From contig NZ_FNDD01000003.1 in assembly GCF_900100015.1 (NCBI RefSeq), positions 1 through 64,000 of the forward strand: a stretch of 64,000 nt of DNA. Reading direction: 5' to 3'. Below the pieces are notes generated by a model that was not told where the DNA came from, searched no databases, and saw only the letters and a program-made list of their open reading frames with translations. The DNA is from Vibrio xiamenensis. Lineage in GTDB: Bacteria > Pseudomonadota > Gammaproteobacteria > Enterobacterales > Vibrionaceae. Position numbers and translations under genes: made by a program. How positions within the stretch are numbered: position 1 is the first letter of the stretch; every line of letters begins with the position of its first letter. Positions 37,014-46,545 of the stretch are shown piece after piece.

Positions 37014-38419
37014 GACTAACGCTCACTAGGCGTACCGCCACCTCACTGTTGGTGGCGGGAACCATGTTTATGGAGATCCTTGACTCCACGGTTATCACGA
37101 CAGCGCTACCCGCGATTGCCAAGGACTTCAATACCGCCGCTGCGCATCTATCGCTCGGCGTTTCGGCGTATCTGGTCGCACTGACGATGTTTATTCCGGT
37201 CAGCGGCTGGGCGGCCGATCGCTATGGCTCACGGCGGATTTTTTCTTTGGCGCTGGTGATATTTACGCTCGCCTCAGCGCTGTGCGCGCTGTGCTCAAAC
37301 CTGACTGAATTCACGTTTGCGCGCGTTCTGCAAGGCCTTGGCGGAGCAATGATGGTGCCGGTTGGACGCTTAGTGGTGCTGCGCGATACTCCCAAACAAC
37401 AGCTAGTGCGCGCTATTGCTATTCTAACCTGGCCCGCACTCGCCGCGCCGCTAATTGGCCCGGTTCTGGGGGGGTGGATAGCAAGTCACTGGAGTTGGCA
37501 CTGGATCTTTATTCTCAATGTGCCGCTTGGTGTGATTGCGCTAATCGCGACTCAATATCTGATCCCTATCGGTGAGCAATCGACCCAGGATCACTTTGAT
37601 TTACGCGGATTTTTGTTAAGCGCCAGTGGCTTTGGCTTGTTTATGGCCGGAATTGAAGCCAGTAGCCGCGAAGACATTACACTTACCCTAGCGCTTAGTT
37701 TATTGGTCGTCGGTTTGGTCATATTAGCCATCACCACCCGTCATTTGCTAACAGCCTATAACCCGCTGTTTAATCTCAAACCGTTGGCCGTCGAGACATT
37801 TCGCTTATCGGTATTTGGCGGCTCGCTGTTTCGCATTGCGATTTCCACTGCGCCATTTTTGCTGCCGCTAATGTTTCAGCTTGGCTTTGGCTTTAGCCCA
37901 GTCGAAGCCGGGGCGCTGCTATTGTGGTTGTTTGCTGGAAATTTTTGTATGAAGCCAGCCACCACTTGGATTATGAACCGCTTTGGTTTTAAGCGCGTGC
38001 TGGTGACTAACGGCTTATGCGTTGCACTCGGTTTTGCTGCGATGACGCAATTCACCTCAGACACCCCGGTGTGGGCGATTATCATCGTGCTGTTTATTAG
38101 CGGCATGTGCCGTTCACTGCAATTTACCGCCATGAACACTATCAGTTATTCCGATATGCCTAAACGTTACATGCGTGATGCCAATACGCTACAAGCAGTG
38201 TTTATTCAGATGAATATAGGTGTCGGGATTGCGGTTGGTGCTCTAGCGCTGGCAATCGCCTGTTGGGTCCATGGAGGCAGCAGTACTCAGCCCGAGCTCG
38301 GCGATTTCCAACTCTCTTTATGGTTTGTGAGCGTACTTGCGCTGCTGGCGATGTTTGACAGTATTTTGCTGCCCAAAGATGCGGGATTCTCTGTGCTTAA
38401 ATCCAAGCAGGCGACTTAA
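37010..38419 (+). CDS. MFS multidrug efflux transporter (DHA2-type)
   Basis: A 469-residue membrane transporter with about 14 helices. The hallmark DSTVITTALPAIAKDF lies in helix 1, and motif A-like GWAADRYGSRRIF follows helix 2. The motif C region LTWPALAAPLIGPVLGGWIASHWSWHWIFILNVPLG is that of DHA2 drug/H+ antiporters such as EmrB. Translation starts at the GTG overlapping the aldo/keto reductase stop (GTGA), so the two are coupled. Together with the SDR and AKR it suggests a detoxify-and-export unit. Confidence 0.92.
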   Translation: MRLTLTRRTATSLLVAGTMFMEILDSTVITTALPAIAKDFNTAAAHLSLGVSAYLVALTMFIPVSGWAADRYGSRRIFSLALVIFTLASALCALCSNLTEFTFARVLQGLGGAMMVPVGRLVVLRDTPKQQLVRAIAILTWPALAAPLIGPVLGGWIASHWSWHWIFILNVPLGVIALIATQYLIPIGEQSTQDHFDLRGFLLSASGFGLFMAGIEASSREDITLTLALSLLVVGLVILAITTRHLLTAYNPLFNLKPLAVETFRLSVFGGSLFRIAISTAPFLLPLMFQLGFGFSPVEAGALLLWLFAGNFCMKPATTWIMNRFGFKRVLVTNGLCVALGFAAMTQFTSDTPVWAIIIVLFISGMCRSLQFTAMNTISYSDMPKRYMRDANTLQAVFIQMNIGVGIAVGALALAIACWVHGGSSTQPELGDFQLSLWFVSVLALLAMFDSILLPKDAGFSVLKSKQAT

Positions 38420-38478
38420 GCGTTAAATTTCAAACCCCTTAAAAACATTAAAAATTATCTCTGTCTTGTGTTTATTTC

Positions 38479-38515
38479 GGCCCGCTAATGCTAGCCCATT
38501 CACGGGCCTTTTTTT
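38479..38515 (+). terminator. Rho-independent terminator
   Basis: GGCCCG (38479) and CGGGCC (38503-38508) around an 18-nt loop, followed by T7. It ends the AKR-MFS transcript about 60 bp after the stop codon. Confidence 0.8.
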
Positions 38516-38691
38516 GTCTAGCCTCATTTTTGCAATCACAGTTTTTAAATTTTTGTTTACATTTTTTATTCATTTTACACTCACAAAATTGACATTAGTC
38601 ACATTTTATTCCACGCTAGATCGCGCTTGTCTATGAATTCACACAAATAAATACACACGAGTTTCACGACCGTATGAATTAAGGAGCATTC

Positions 38692-41049
38692 ATGAGGCTA
38701 TTCGCCGTCTTACTCACATTGATAGGGTTAGCACTGGTAGCGGGAGGAATTTGGTTAGTTTCGCTCGGAGGCAGTATTTACTTCGCCATCGCCGGTGCCG
38801 CTCTACTTCTCACCTGTTTTTTTCTGTTCACTGAACGACGTATCTTCGCCAATTATATCTATGCGCTGTTTCTGCTCGGTACCATTATTTGGGCACTAAT
38901 GGACGCAGGTTTCGACTGGTGGCCACTCTCATCTCGAATGGGAATTCCTTTACTCGCTGCAATTCCTTTGTTGCTTGGCTATCGTCAATCCAATCCTTAC
39001 TCAGCGGGCTTTTTACTGGTCATCTGGCTGGCAAGTAGCGCGCTAACACTCGGCTCGCTTGCCAACACAACACACGACATCGGCGGCCAACTGCCAACCA
39101 CAGCCGTCAACGCCACCCCAAATATGGGCGGCATTGCTGACGATGCTTGGAGCAGTTACGGTCGCAGTAACTATGGCCAGCGCTACTCACCGCTAAGTCA
39201 AATCACCACACAAAATGTCGCGCAATTAAGCGAAGCATGGCGAGTTGAAACCGGCGATAAAAAAGGCCCAAAAGATGTCACGGAAACCACCTATCAGGCT
39301 ACGCCGCTAAAACTGGGTAATACTTTGTACTTGTGTACGCCGCACAACTGGTTGGTGGCACTTGATGCCGATACGGGGGCTAAACGCTGGGTGTATGACG
39401 CCAAAGTACCTGCCGAAAGTCAGCGTCAGCATCAAACCTGCCGCGGTGTCTCTTACTTACCCGCAAGCGATCCAACTAACGCGGACCTAACTATTCCTGC
39501 AAACGCCAAAGCCAACTTGCACACCCAAGATTTGGCGCCAGTGCAGTGTGATGCTCGGCTATTTTTGCCGACCTCCGATGCGCGTTTGCTCGCCATCGAT
39601 CCAAAAACTGGCGCACGTTGTAGCAATTTTGCCAAAGATGGCGTGCTGGATTTAATGCAGCATATGCCGTTTAAGCAAGCCGGTTATTACTACTCAACCT
39701 CACCTCCGATTGTCACACAAGGCATGGTCGTGGTGGCTGGTTCTGTGAATGACAACTACGACATCAATTCGCCATCTGGGGTGATTCGCGCGTTTGACGC
39801 TCACAGCGGCAAGCTGATGTGGAACTGGGATTCGGCAAATCCAAGCGATACCTCACCGCTTAAAGACGGTGAAACCTACACCGTCAGTTCACCCAACAGT
39901 TGGTCCGTCGCCAGTGCCGATGACAAACTTGGGCTGATCTATTTTCCAATGGGTAACCGCACACCGGATCAGCTGGGTATGTATCGCAATCCAGCCGAAG
40001 AAAAATACTCAAGCTCGGTAGTCGCTCTGGATGCAAAAACCGGGCAAGCCAAATGGGTTCAGCAGTTCGTACACCATGACCTTTGGGATATGGACACACC
40101 AGCGCAGCCGGTATTGGTCGACTTAACCATTGATGGCAAAACGGTCCCAGCTTTGGTTCAAGCCACCAAGCAAGGGGACGTGTATGTACTTAACCGAGCA
40201 ACCGGCGAGCCGATTTTACCGATCAGTGAACAACCGGCGCCGCAAGGCACCATCGCTGGGGATTTCGCGTCTAAAACTCAGCCTAGCTCGGCACTGAGCT
40301 TTAATCCGCCGAAATTGACTGAAAGCGACATGTGGGGCGCGTCATTGCTCGATCAAATGATCTGTCGCATTAAGTTCAAACAATTGCGTTACGAAGGCCG
40401 CTATACGCCGCCATCCAAACAAGGTTCGATTGTCTATCCAGGTAACTTTGGCGTATTTAACTGGGGCAGTGTGGCGGTAGATCCTAAACGCCAAGTGATG
40501 TTTGGTATGCCACTGCGCTTTGCGTTTGTTTCCACCATCGTTGACAAAGACAGTGACAAATATTCCGCAGATGAAGTGAATACTGGCGAACACGGCGTTA
40601 ATGAAAACAAAGGTGCGCCATACGCCGTTGAACTCAATCCGTTTATGTCGCCACTTGGCGTACCATGCCAACAGCCGCCTTGGGGCTTTGTTGCTGGCGC
40701 CGAACTCAGTACTGGCAAAGTCGAGTGGCAGCATAAAAACGGTACTATCGAGGATATGACGCCGCTGCCACTGCCAATCAAGATGGGCGTTCCCGGTATT
40801 GGTGGGCCAATCATCACCGGAGGTGGCGTTGCGTTTATGGGCGCAGCGATGGATAACTATATTCGCGGTTATGACTTAACCAGCGGCCAGGTGTTATGGA
40901 AATCACGTCTTCCCGCAGGTGGCCAAGCAACGCCAATGACTTATCTCAACAGCCAAGGTGAGCAGATGGTAGTGATTGTTGCCGGTGGGCACGGCTCAAT
41001 CGGCACCAAAACGGGTGACTATGTCCTTGCTTACAAATTAGCCAAATAA
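38692..41049 (+). CDS. gcd: Membrane-bound PQQ-dependent glucose dehydrogenase
   Basis: A 785-residue enzyme that oxidises glucose (or related aldoses/quinate) in the periplasm and passes electrons to ubiquinone. Five N-terminal membrane helices (residues 1-125) are followed by an eight-bladed PQQ propeller beginning NYGQRYSPLSQI. WSVASADDKLGLIYFPMGNRTPDQ, HHDLWDMDTPAQPVL and the C-terminal GGHGSIGTKTGDYVLAY match E. coli Gcd, which has 796 residues. AAGGAG lies 6 bp before the ATG. No PQQ biosynthesis gene is in the window. Electrons could feed the cyo oxidase encoded upstream. Confidence 0.95.
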   Translation: MRLFAVLLTLIGLALVAGGIWLVSLGGSIYFAIAGAALLLTCFFLFTERRIFANYIYALFLLGTIIWALMDAGFDWWPLSSRMGIPLLAAIPLLLGYRQSNPYSAGFLLVIWLASSALTLGSLANTTHDIGGQLPTTAVNATPNMGGIADDAWSSYGRSNYGQRYSPLSQITTQNVAQLSEAWRVETGDKKGPKDVTETTYQATPLKLGNTLYLCTPHNWLVALDADTGAKRWVYDAKVPAESQRQHQTCRGVSYLPASDPTNADLTIPANAKANLHTQDLAPVQCDARLFLPTSDARLLAIDPKTGARCSNFAKDGVLDLMQHMPFKQAGYYYSTSPPIVTQGMVVVAGSVNDNYDINSPSGVIRAFDAHSGKLMWNWDSANPSDTSPLKDGETYTVSSPNSWSVASADDKLGLIYFPMGNRTPDQLGMYRNPAEEKYSSSVVALDAKTGQAKWVQQFVHHDLWDMDTPAQPVLVDLTIDGKTVPALVQATKQGDVYVLNRATGEPILPISEQPAPQGTIAGDFASKTQPSSALSFNPPKLTESDMWGASLLDQMICRIKFKQLRYEGRYTPPSKQGSIVYPGNFGVFNWGSVAVDPKRQVMFGMPLRFAFVSTIVDKDSDKYSADEVNTGEHGVNENKGAPYAVELNPFMSPLGVPCQQPPWGFVAGAELSTGKVEWQHKNGTIEDMTPLPLPIKMGVPGIGGPIITGGGVAFMGAAMDNYIRGYDLTSGQVLWKSRLPAGGQATPMTYLNSQGEQMVVIVAGGHGSIGTKTGDYVLAYKLAK

Positions 41050-41104
41050 GTGTGCATTCTCGCAACACTATGAGTTAAAAGCATAAAAATATGCGTTAAC
41101 CACT

Positions 41105-41135
41105 AAAAAAGCAGCCTTGTTAGGCTGCTTTTTTT
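41105..41135 (+). terminator. Terminator of gcd
   Basis: AAAAAAGCAGCC, loop TTGTTA, GGCTGC and T7; about 55 bp after the stop. The A run on the left lets it also serve the minus-strand gene at 41162. Confidence 0.92.
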
Positions 41136-41161
41136 CAAATGAGAGTCGCGCTATCACTGAG

Positions 41162-41536
41162 CTAAACGTGCATGCGCAGCTCAATATCATCATCTTGTGG
41201 GCCAAGCACACCAAACACAAAGCCAAGCAAGTTTAATGTGGTCGGCGCGAACACCACCAGCGAGAAAAACAGGTCAAAAATGCCAGCGGTCAGGGGCATA
41301 AACAGCAAATAGGTGCGCCCAGTTACCGCAGCGCGTTGCACGCAGCAATACACCATCACACCGTACACCGCCAGTAAACACAACTCTGCCGGGGTGAAAA
41401 AATTCTCGCCCGCGTAAGTCCCAGCATTAAATGAGTAACCTACCGGTATACCGAAACTCAAAAACAGGTATCGAACCAGATAAGTAAGCGCAAACATCGC
41501 GGTGTAAATCAGTACAAATCGTCGAGTTGACATCAT
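41162..41536 (-). CDS. Small hypothetical membrane protein
   Basis: A 124-residue protein with four predicted membrane helices (about 8-28, 49-67, 75-95, 98-115) and a short acidic tail (GPQDDDIELRMHV). The ATG at 41536 has AAAGGA 6-7 bp upstream; GTG 41539 is another possibility. No family is recognised. It lies convergent to gcd. Confidence 0.75.
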   Translation of the reverse strand: MMSTRRFVLIYTAMFALTYLVRYLFLSFGIPVGYSFNAGTYAGENFFTPAELCLLAVYGVMVYCCVQRAAVTGRTYLLFMPLTAGIFDLFFSLVVFAPTTLNLLGFVFGVLGPQDDDIELRMHV

Positions 41537-41636
41537 CACGTTTCCTTTTAAGCGACTGTAATCCTTGTGCTAAAAGTTGGCGACCCAGATCAACCGACCA
41601 TTAATTTAAAATTTTTCAAATGAGAGCCACAAGCAA

Positions 41637-41665
41637 AAAGCCCTGTCACTAATTGCAACAGGGCT
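41637..41665 (-). terminator. Terminator of glpQ
   Basis: GCCCTGT and ACAGGGC arms around a 10-nt loop, with AAAAAG on the left that reads as a T tract on the minus strand. It lies 65 bp beyond the glpQ stop. Confidence 0.85.
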
Positions 41666-41731
41666 CATTCGTTAGTCGCTCAAAATATCAAATATTCTGA
41701 GCAAATGATTGATTCTAATAATATTGAGCAG

Positions 41732-42802
41732 TTAGTAGGAAAGCTTGGTCAACAGGCTTTCAACATCACTAGGCGTTTGACGATGGAACACTTTCGCAGC
41801 CACTTCCGGTTTGTTGGTAAAGAAACCGTCGACACCACGCTGACGATACATTTCAAAATCTTTGACCTGATCGACCGTGTAAGCATGCACTAGCAAGCCT
41901 TTATCGTGGCTCATTTTCACCATCCAAGGCAGCGCCAGATCCATATAGCTAAACTGGCTGGAAAAATCCCCCGCGTGTTCACTTTGAATCGTTGATGGGC
42001 CAACCCCTGCAGCACCATTTTGTTTAGCAAAATCGAGCCAATCAGCAAAGGCTTGTTTTGAGGCGACTTCGACACGTGTGTAGTAATCCGCCCAAGACTC
42101 GTCATCGGCTTTTTTCGCCACAGGTTTTTCATCGATATAACCATCGCCTGTCCACAGCAACAAAATTTTCGGCACGTTAGGCATCTCTTTTTGCAGCGCG
42201 ATTAAGCTTGGTTTTTCAAATGTCTGCAAGATGATCTTTCCTTGCTGAGATTTGTCCAACCAACCGTGACTGGCGAGATAGTTTTTGAGATCCGCTTCAA
42301 TGCCAGGGAACAGATTTGGCACTTTGGTTTCGATGTATAAGCCCGGTTTTGAGTCGCACGCTTTGGCGATCTCGCTAATTTGATCAAGGCTAACGATTTT
42401 AAGCCCTTTAAACGATTGTCGTGCCCTTTCTGGGTAGGCTTGGTTAAACCAGCTGCCCGCATCAAGCTTTTCAAGCTCAGCAAAGGTGAAGGTACTGACC
42501 GGATCATCTGCGCGATCCGGATACACAGCGGCGATATTTGTGGTGCGCTTTAAGTTGTTATCGTGCAGCGCAATCAGTTTGCCGTCTTTGGTTCGCTGCA
42601 GATCGAGCTCAAGATAATCCGCGCCAGTTTTGCACGCCAGCAAATACGCGGGAACGGTCGATTCTGGTGCGTTAAACGAATCGCCACGGTGAGCGATAAC
42701 CGCTGGATTAGCAATATGGTCAGCCGCTTGCGCCACATTGAAAGTCGCAGTAAATGTTGCCGCGCTGACGAGCGCTGTCATTAGATTTTTTGAAATATTC
42801 AA
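41732..42802 (-). CDS. glpQ: Periplasmic glycerophosphodiester phosphodiesterase
   Basis: Hydrolyses glycerophosphodiesters from phospholipid turnover to glycerol 3-phosphate plus alcohol. A 356-residue protein with a signal peptide ending around AQA-ADH (residue 27). The GDPD fold follows: IAHRGDSFNAPEST, DYLELDLQRTKDG (metal-binding Glu and Asp), LIALHDNNLKRTT and YIETK. The GlpQ-type insert and the C-terminal GVDGFFTNKP are present. GGAGTCC precedes the ATG. No glpT or glpR gene is adjacent. Confidence 0.95.
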   Translation of the reverse strand: MNISKNLMTALVSAATFTATFNVAQAADHIANPAVIAHRGDSFNAPESTVPAYLLACKTGADYLELDLQRTKDGKLIALHDNNLKRTTNIAAVYPDRADDPVSTFTFAELEKLDAGSWFNQAYPERARQSFKGLKIVSLDQISEIAKACDSKPGLYIETKVPNLFPGIEADLKNYLASHGWLDKSQQGKIILQTFEKPSLIALQKEMPNVPKILLLWTGDGYIDEKPVAKKADDESWADYYTRVEVASKQAFADWLDFAKQNGAAGVGPSTIQSEHAGDFSSQFSYMDLALPWMVKMSHDKGLLVHAYTVDQVKDFEMYRQRGVDGFFTNKPEVAAKVFHRQTPSDVESLLTKLSY

Positions 42803-43144
42803 AATGGACTCCTGTCAAATTGAAACGAAGGTAAACCTCATGTTTACTTCATTACCGTAACAAAAATGCCACATTTATAAAATATTCACGGCGCAAACAG
42901 ACTCTTCTAAGTCGTTATTGTTATTGGCATTATTCTGTGAACTTTGTTGCTCAATTGAGATTTTTGGCTTTAAATAGCGTTCTGATTCAGCGCATGACGT
43001 CACTTACGCGTTTCAGAACACTAAGCAAATTATCAATAAGCCTTATTTATGGACGCCCAACACGAATTTGGCTGCCAACCACACTCGTATAAGAGTTTGG
43101 TTGTAGACTCAAAACAATCATAATAACTCGCTAGGAAACCCAGT
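42803..43144. promoter_or_regulatory. Divergent intergenic region glpQ/qmcA
   Basis: A 342-bp gap with the inverted repeat GTAAAC-N5-GTTTAC at 42831-42847, about 30 bp before the glpQ start. The rest is AT-rich with no coding frame. Confidence 0.5.
42831..42847. promoter_or_regulatory. Palindrome GTAAAC-N5-GTTTAC
   Basis: Flanked by AAG and TTC, so the inverted repeat extends further with one mismatch. It resembles the TetR operators at 49120 and 49160, except that the spacer is 5 rather than 6 bp. It sits between glpQ and its promoter region. Confidence 0.4.
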
Positions 43145-44095
43145 ATGAATAATCTGTTGGACATCATATTTTCTAACATTGTGCCAATCGTTACGCTTAT
43201 CTTAATCATTGCGATTTTAAAGAGTGGCATCAAATTTGTTCCGCAAAACCAAGCATGGTTAGTCGAACGATTTGGTAAATTTCACTCCACCAAATTGGCT
43301 GGCATTAACTTCATTATTCCGTTCATCGACCGCATTGCTGCAGAGCGCAGCTTAAAAGAACAAGCGCAAGACGTCCCTTCACAATCGGCGATCACCAAAG
43401 ACAACATCTCATTGGTCGTCGATGGCGTTTTATATTTTCGTGTTTTAGACCCATACAAAGCGACCTACGGTGTGGACGACTACGTATTTGCGGTCACCCA
43501 ACTCGCTCAAACCACAATGCGTTCTGAGCTCGGTAAGATGGAACTGGATAAAACGTTTGAAGAGCGTGATCTTCTCAATACCAATATCGTTGCGGCGATC
43601 AATATCGCATCAGAGCCGTGGGGTATTCAGGTTCTACGTTACGAAATTAAAGACATTGTGCCGCCAAGTTCGATCATGGAATCGATGGAAGCACAAATGA
43701 AAGCCGAACGGGTAAAACGTGCGCAAATCCTTGAATCAGAAGGTGATCGTCAAGCCGCTATCAACGTCGCTGAAGGTCAGAAACAAGCGCAGGTTTTGGC
43801 TGCAGAAGCAGATAAAGCCGAACAAATCCTAAAAGCGGAAGGTGAAGCGCAAGCGATTCTTGCCGTCGCCGACGCACAAGCTAAAGCACTGAAAACCGTC
43901 GGTGATGCGGCCAATACCGAAGAAGGTCAAAAAGCGATTCAGCTTGACCTTGCAACCAAAGCCATCGAAGCCAAACACGCGATCGCCAAAGAGTCTTCTG
44001 TGGTGCTATTGCCAGATAGCGCTACCGATGCCAGCGCACTGGTAGCGCAAGGTATGTCGATCATTAATTCATTGAACCAGCACAATAAGGGCTAA
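43145..44095 (+). CDS. qmcA: SPFH/stomatin-like membrane protease regulator (QmcA-like)
   Basis: A 316-residue protein with one N-terminal membrane helix (residues 6-25) and an SPFH domain (about 30-190: VPQNQAWLVERFGKFHST, KDNISLVVDGVLYFRV, LGKMELDKTFEERDLLN). A long Ala/Glu/Lys-rich coiled coil follows (AQMKAERVKRAQILESEGDRQ). These proteins oligomerise into membrane microdomains and, in E. coli, associate with FtsH complexes. It is followed 2 bp later by an nfeD gene, the classical pairing. Confidence 0.93.
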   Translation: MNNLLDIIFSNIVPIVTLILIIAILKSGIKFVPQNQAWLVERFGKFHSTKLAGINFIIPFIDRIAAERSLKEQAQDVPSQSAITKDNISLVVDGVLYFRVLDPYKATYGVDDYVFAVTQLAQTTMRSELGKMELDKTFEERDLLNTNIVAAINIASEPWGIQVLRYEIKDIVPPSSIMESMEAQMKAERVKRAQILESEGDRQAAINVAEGQKQAQVLAAEADKAEQILKAEGEAQAILAVADAQAKALKTVGDAANTEEGQKAIQLDLATKAIEAKHAIAKESSVVLLPDSATDASALVAQGMSIINSLNQHNKG

Positions 44096-44097
44096 CC

Positions 44098-44556
44098 ATG
44101 AATGGATTACTCGATTACCTGCCAGAACTATTAATGGCCGCGGGGATTGTCGCGCTGGCAATTGAAGTCGGGTTATTGGGGTTTTCGACCTTTATTTTGT
44201 TTTTTGTTGGCGTGGCGGTGTTTTTAACTGGTCTCGCGATGGAGTTCGGCTGGCTAGAGGCTGGTGTGAACCAAGCGATGTGGTCAAGCATAGTGCTGAC
44301 GTTTATGTTAGCGCTGCTACTATGGAAACCACTTAAAGCGATGCAAAACCGCAGCGTAACGGACGAAACCCACTCCGATTTTGCCCAGCAGACGTTCGTG
44401 TTGACGGGCGACATCGACCGTACTTCAGATGACGTGTTATACGCGTATTCCGGCATCAACTGGAAAGTACGCAGCCAAACACCGCTTCGTCGCGGTCAAA
44501 CCGTGAAAGTGGTCAAAACGGAAGTCAGCGTGATGTGGGTCGAGCCAGTCGAATAA
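44098..44556 (+). CDS. NfeD-family membrane protein
   Basis: A 152-residue partner of the SPFH protein. Three to four hydrophobic helices occupy residues 8-80 (LLMAAGIVALAIEVGLLGFSTFILFFVGVAVFLTGLAM), then an OB-fold domain (GDIDRTSDDVLYAYSGINWKVRSQTPLRRGQTVKVVKTEVSVMWVEP). This is the short NfeD form (like YbbK-partner YbbJ) without the protease domain. Spacing of 2 bp to qmcA indicates one operon, closed by the terminator at 44629. Confidence 0.92.
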   Translation: MNGLLDYLPELLMAAGIVALAIEVGLLGFSTFILFFVGVAVFLTGLAMEFGWLEAGVNQAMWSSIVLTFMLALLLWKPLKAMQNRSVTDETHSDFAQQTFVLTGDIDRTSDDVLYAYSGINWKVRSQTPLRRGQTVKVVKTEVSVMWVEPVE

Positions 44557-44628
44557 CTTCACTACCCGAAAACTACACGACACAAAGAACGTCACGACTG
44601 ACCGTGCAGGTGCAAAACAACAATAAAA

Positions 44629-44658
44629 AAGCGGCTCAACGTATTGGCCGCTTTTTGT
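44629..44658. terminator. Bidirectional terminator
   Basis: AAGCGGC and GCCGCTT arms around an 11-nt loop, with an A run before and T run after. It serves nfeD (plus) and the GH43 gene (minus). Confidence 0.85.
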
Positions 44659-44775
44659 TTTTCGTCTCACGATAAGAGGTTTACGCTAAAGAACTGGCTT
44701 GCTCAGTGCCCCATTGCTAACCACAAAAACAAGTCCAATCACCATAGCGCAGACCGTTACTTTGCATCACGCAAG

Positions 44776-46545
44776 TTACTCAACATCGCGTAAATAGAAG
44801 CGCTGACAAATGTTATCCAGATCGGCGTAAACACCTATCGCGATGCCGTCATTGAGATCGCAGTTGGTGAGATCCATCACCTTCTCGCTGGCTTTAGAAA
44901 CCAAACGATAACCGCCCTCGTCGCGTGGACGCAGATACCATTTGCTGGTGTCGTCGCTACAGTTGCCAAATGCCGTGCTGTTGCCACTGACGTTCAAGCA
45001 ATGGGTTGGTTCACTGTCTGGTACCATGGTCACCGTGCCATCTTGCTGTGGTTGTAGCCACCATTTTTGGCTGGTTTCATTGGTCCATGGCTGCTGCTCG
45101 GTAGAGCTGCTAGTCGCGGTCAACACTTTGCCACTTTGACCGCTGACAATTGCCACCGCACTCAGTGGTGAGAGGCCAAATTGGTCACAATCATCGCCGC
45201 TACAACCGCTGGCGGTAAACACGCTTTCATCCGCGCTATTGGTAAAAGTTAATAAACCATTGTCGTTAACACTGACTGTCCATCTTTGACAGGTTTTATT
45301 TTGCCAAGGTAAAAAGCCCTGCTCACCAGCACATTCAGCGCCAGTTAAGAACTGCCCGGCATAATCCGCTAAACGTACAGTGCCATCGGGTAATTGATCG
45401 ACAATCAGTGGTGTGCTGCCTTGCAACGCTAAGCTGGTGTCATCATCACTTGACTCTGTGGTGTAGTGATTAACACGCATCATCGGCGCTTCTGGCATCA
45501 CCCACATTGGGCCATTTTCACCAGATGGCACATCGATTTCGACGCCACTTGCCACCGGCTCACCAAAGTTTGGCGTCCCATCATCATTCCAAGTAAAGGG
45601 TTGGGCGCGCATCGAACGTAGCGTACTACAGCCGTCATCTTCACCAGCATTACCGTGATAGACCAACCAATCTTCGCTGCCATCTGGTGAGGTAAAGAAG
45701 CCGTTATGGCCTGGGCCATAGACACCATTCGCTTTGGTAAATACGGGTTCATCGGACTTAGTCCAAGCATCAGGATCGAGCGGATCGTCGCCCGTCAATT
45801 CAAGCAAACCAAGTTTGTAATCTGGCGTTGCGCAGTAGCTTGCCGAGTACACCACAAACACCCGACCATCGTGAATCAAAGGCTCAGGCCCTTCGTTAAC
45901 GTTTAAGCCAACGCGCTCCCAGTCTTCACTTGGGCGAGTCAGCAAACTGGCTTCGCCACTCACCGTCCACGGGTTTTCCATTTTAATGATGAAGTTTTTC
46001 TGTTCATCGTCTTGCCACTGGGAGTACATCAAATACAACTGATTGTTGATGGTGATGTAACTGCCGTCGATGTTGTAACTATCTGGCATTGGCGAGCCTT
46101 TGTATTCATAGGGCCCCATAGGATCATCACCAACACTTTCCAGTACCGACTGATGTTGATAATCATAAGTGCCACTGCGACCACTGGTGTAAAGCACATA
46201 CCAGCGCCAACCATTTGGACCATTTAAACGATGAAACTCAAATGCCCAAAAATTACAGCAGCGATCTTCGTTAGTTTCAGACCAAATATTCACTGGCGTC
46301 GCATCGGCAAGCCCGGCCAAAGTTGGCGATTTGCGCATTTCCAATTGCGAACTCCATGTGGTGGTCGTGGAGTAGTAGTTTCCGTTGTAGTACATCAGCC
46401 ATGGGTCAGCGCCATTTTCATACACTGGGTTGGTAAACGTCGTCGATTCGGCCTGAACGCTGCAGGTTAGCAGGGTGATCACGGCACTAAACAGCCCAAA
46501 CAACAGTGACTTAATCACGCGGCAGCGGTTTATTGAGTGCAACAT
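44776..46545 (-). CDS. Secreted GH43-family glycosidase with beta-trefoil C-terminus
   Basis: A 589-residue secreted enzyme. Signal peptide at 1-32 (cleavage near VQA-EST). The five-bladed propeller of GH43 occupies about 36-350: Asp47 (ENGADPW) is the general base, Asp160 (YNIDGSYI) the pKa modulator and Glu218 (NEGPEPL) the acid. Residues about 365-589 carry repeated Gln-x-Trp-type motifs (CQRWTV, SQKWWLQ, SKWYLRP, CQRFYL), marks of ricin-like beta-trefoil carbohydrate-binding domains. Several Cys pairs suggest disulfides. GH43 enzymes remove arabinose or xylose from plant or algal polysaccharides; the exact substrate is open. Confidence 0.9.
   Translation of the reverse strand: MLHSINRCRVIKSLLFGLFSAVITLLTCSVQAESTTFTNPVYENGADPWLMYYNGNYYSTTTTWSSQLEMRKSPTLAGLADATPVNIWSETNEDRCCNFWAFEFHRLNGPNGWRWYVLYTSGRSGTYDYQHQSVLESVGDDPMGPYEYKGSPMPDSYNIDGSYITINNQLYLMYSQWQDDEQKNFIIKMENPWTVSGEASLLTRPSEDWERVGLNVNEGPEPLIHDGRVFVVYSASYCATPDYKLGLLELTGDDPLDPDAWTKSDEPVFTKANGVYGPGHNGFFTSPDGSEDWLVYHGNAGEDDGCSTLRSMRAQPFTWNDDGTPNFGEPVASGVEIDVPSGENGPMWVMPEAPMMRVNHYTTESSDDDTSLALQGSTPLIVDQLPDGTVRLADYAGQFLTGAECAGEQGFLPWQNKTCQRWTVSVNDNGLLTFTNSADESVFTASGCSGDDCDQFGLSPLSAVAIVSGQSGKVLTATSSSTEQQPWTNETSQKWWLQPQQDGTVTMVPDSEPTHCLNVSGNSTAFGNCSDDTSKWYLRPRDEGGYRLVSKASEKVMDLTNCDLNDGIAIGVYADLDNICQRFYLRDVE

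Noticed and set aside
42803..42830. CTGTCAA half-site upstream of glpQ as a Pho box
   Set aside because: Only one half-site, and it overlaps the glpQ ribosome binding site; no direct repeat at the 11-bp spacing expected for PhoB.
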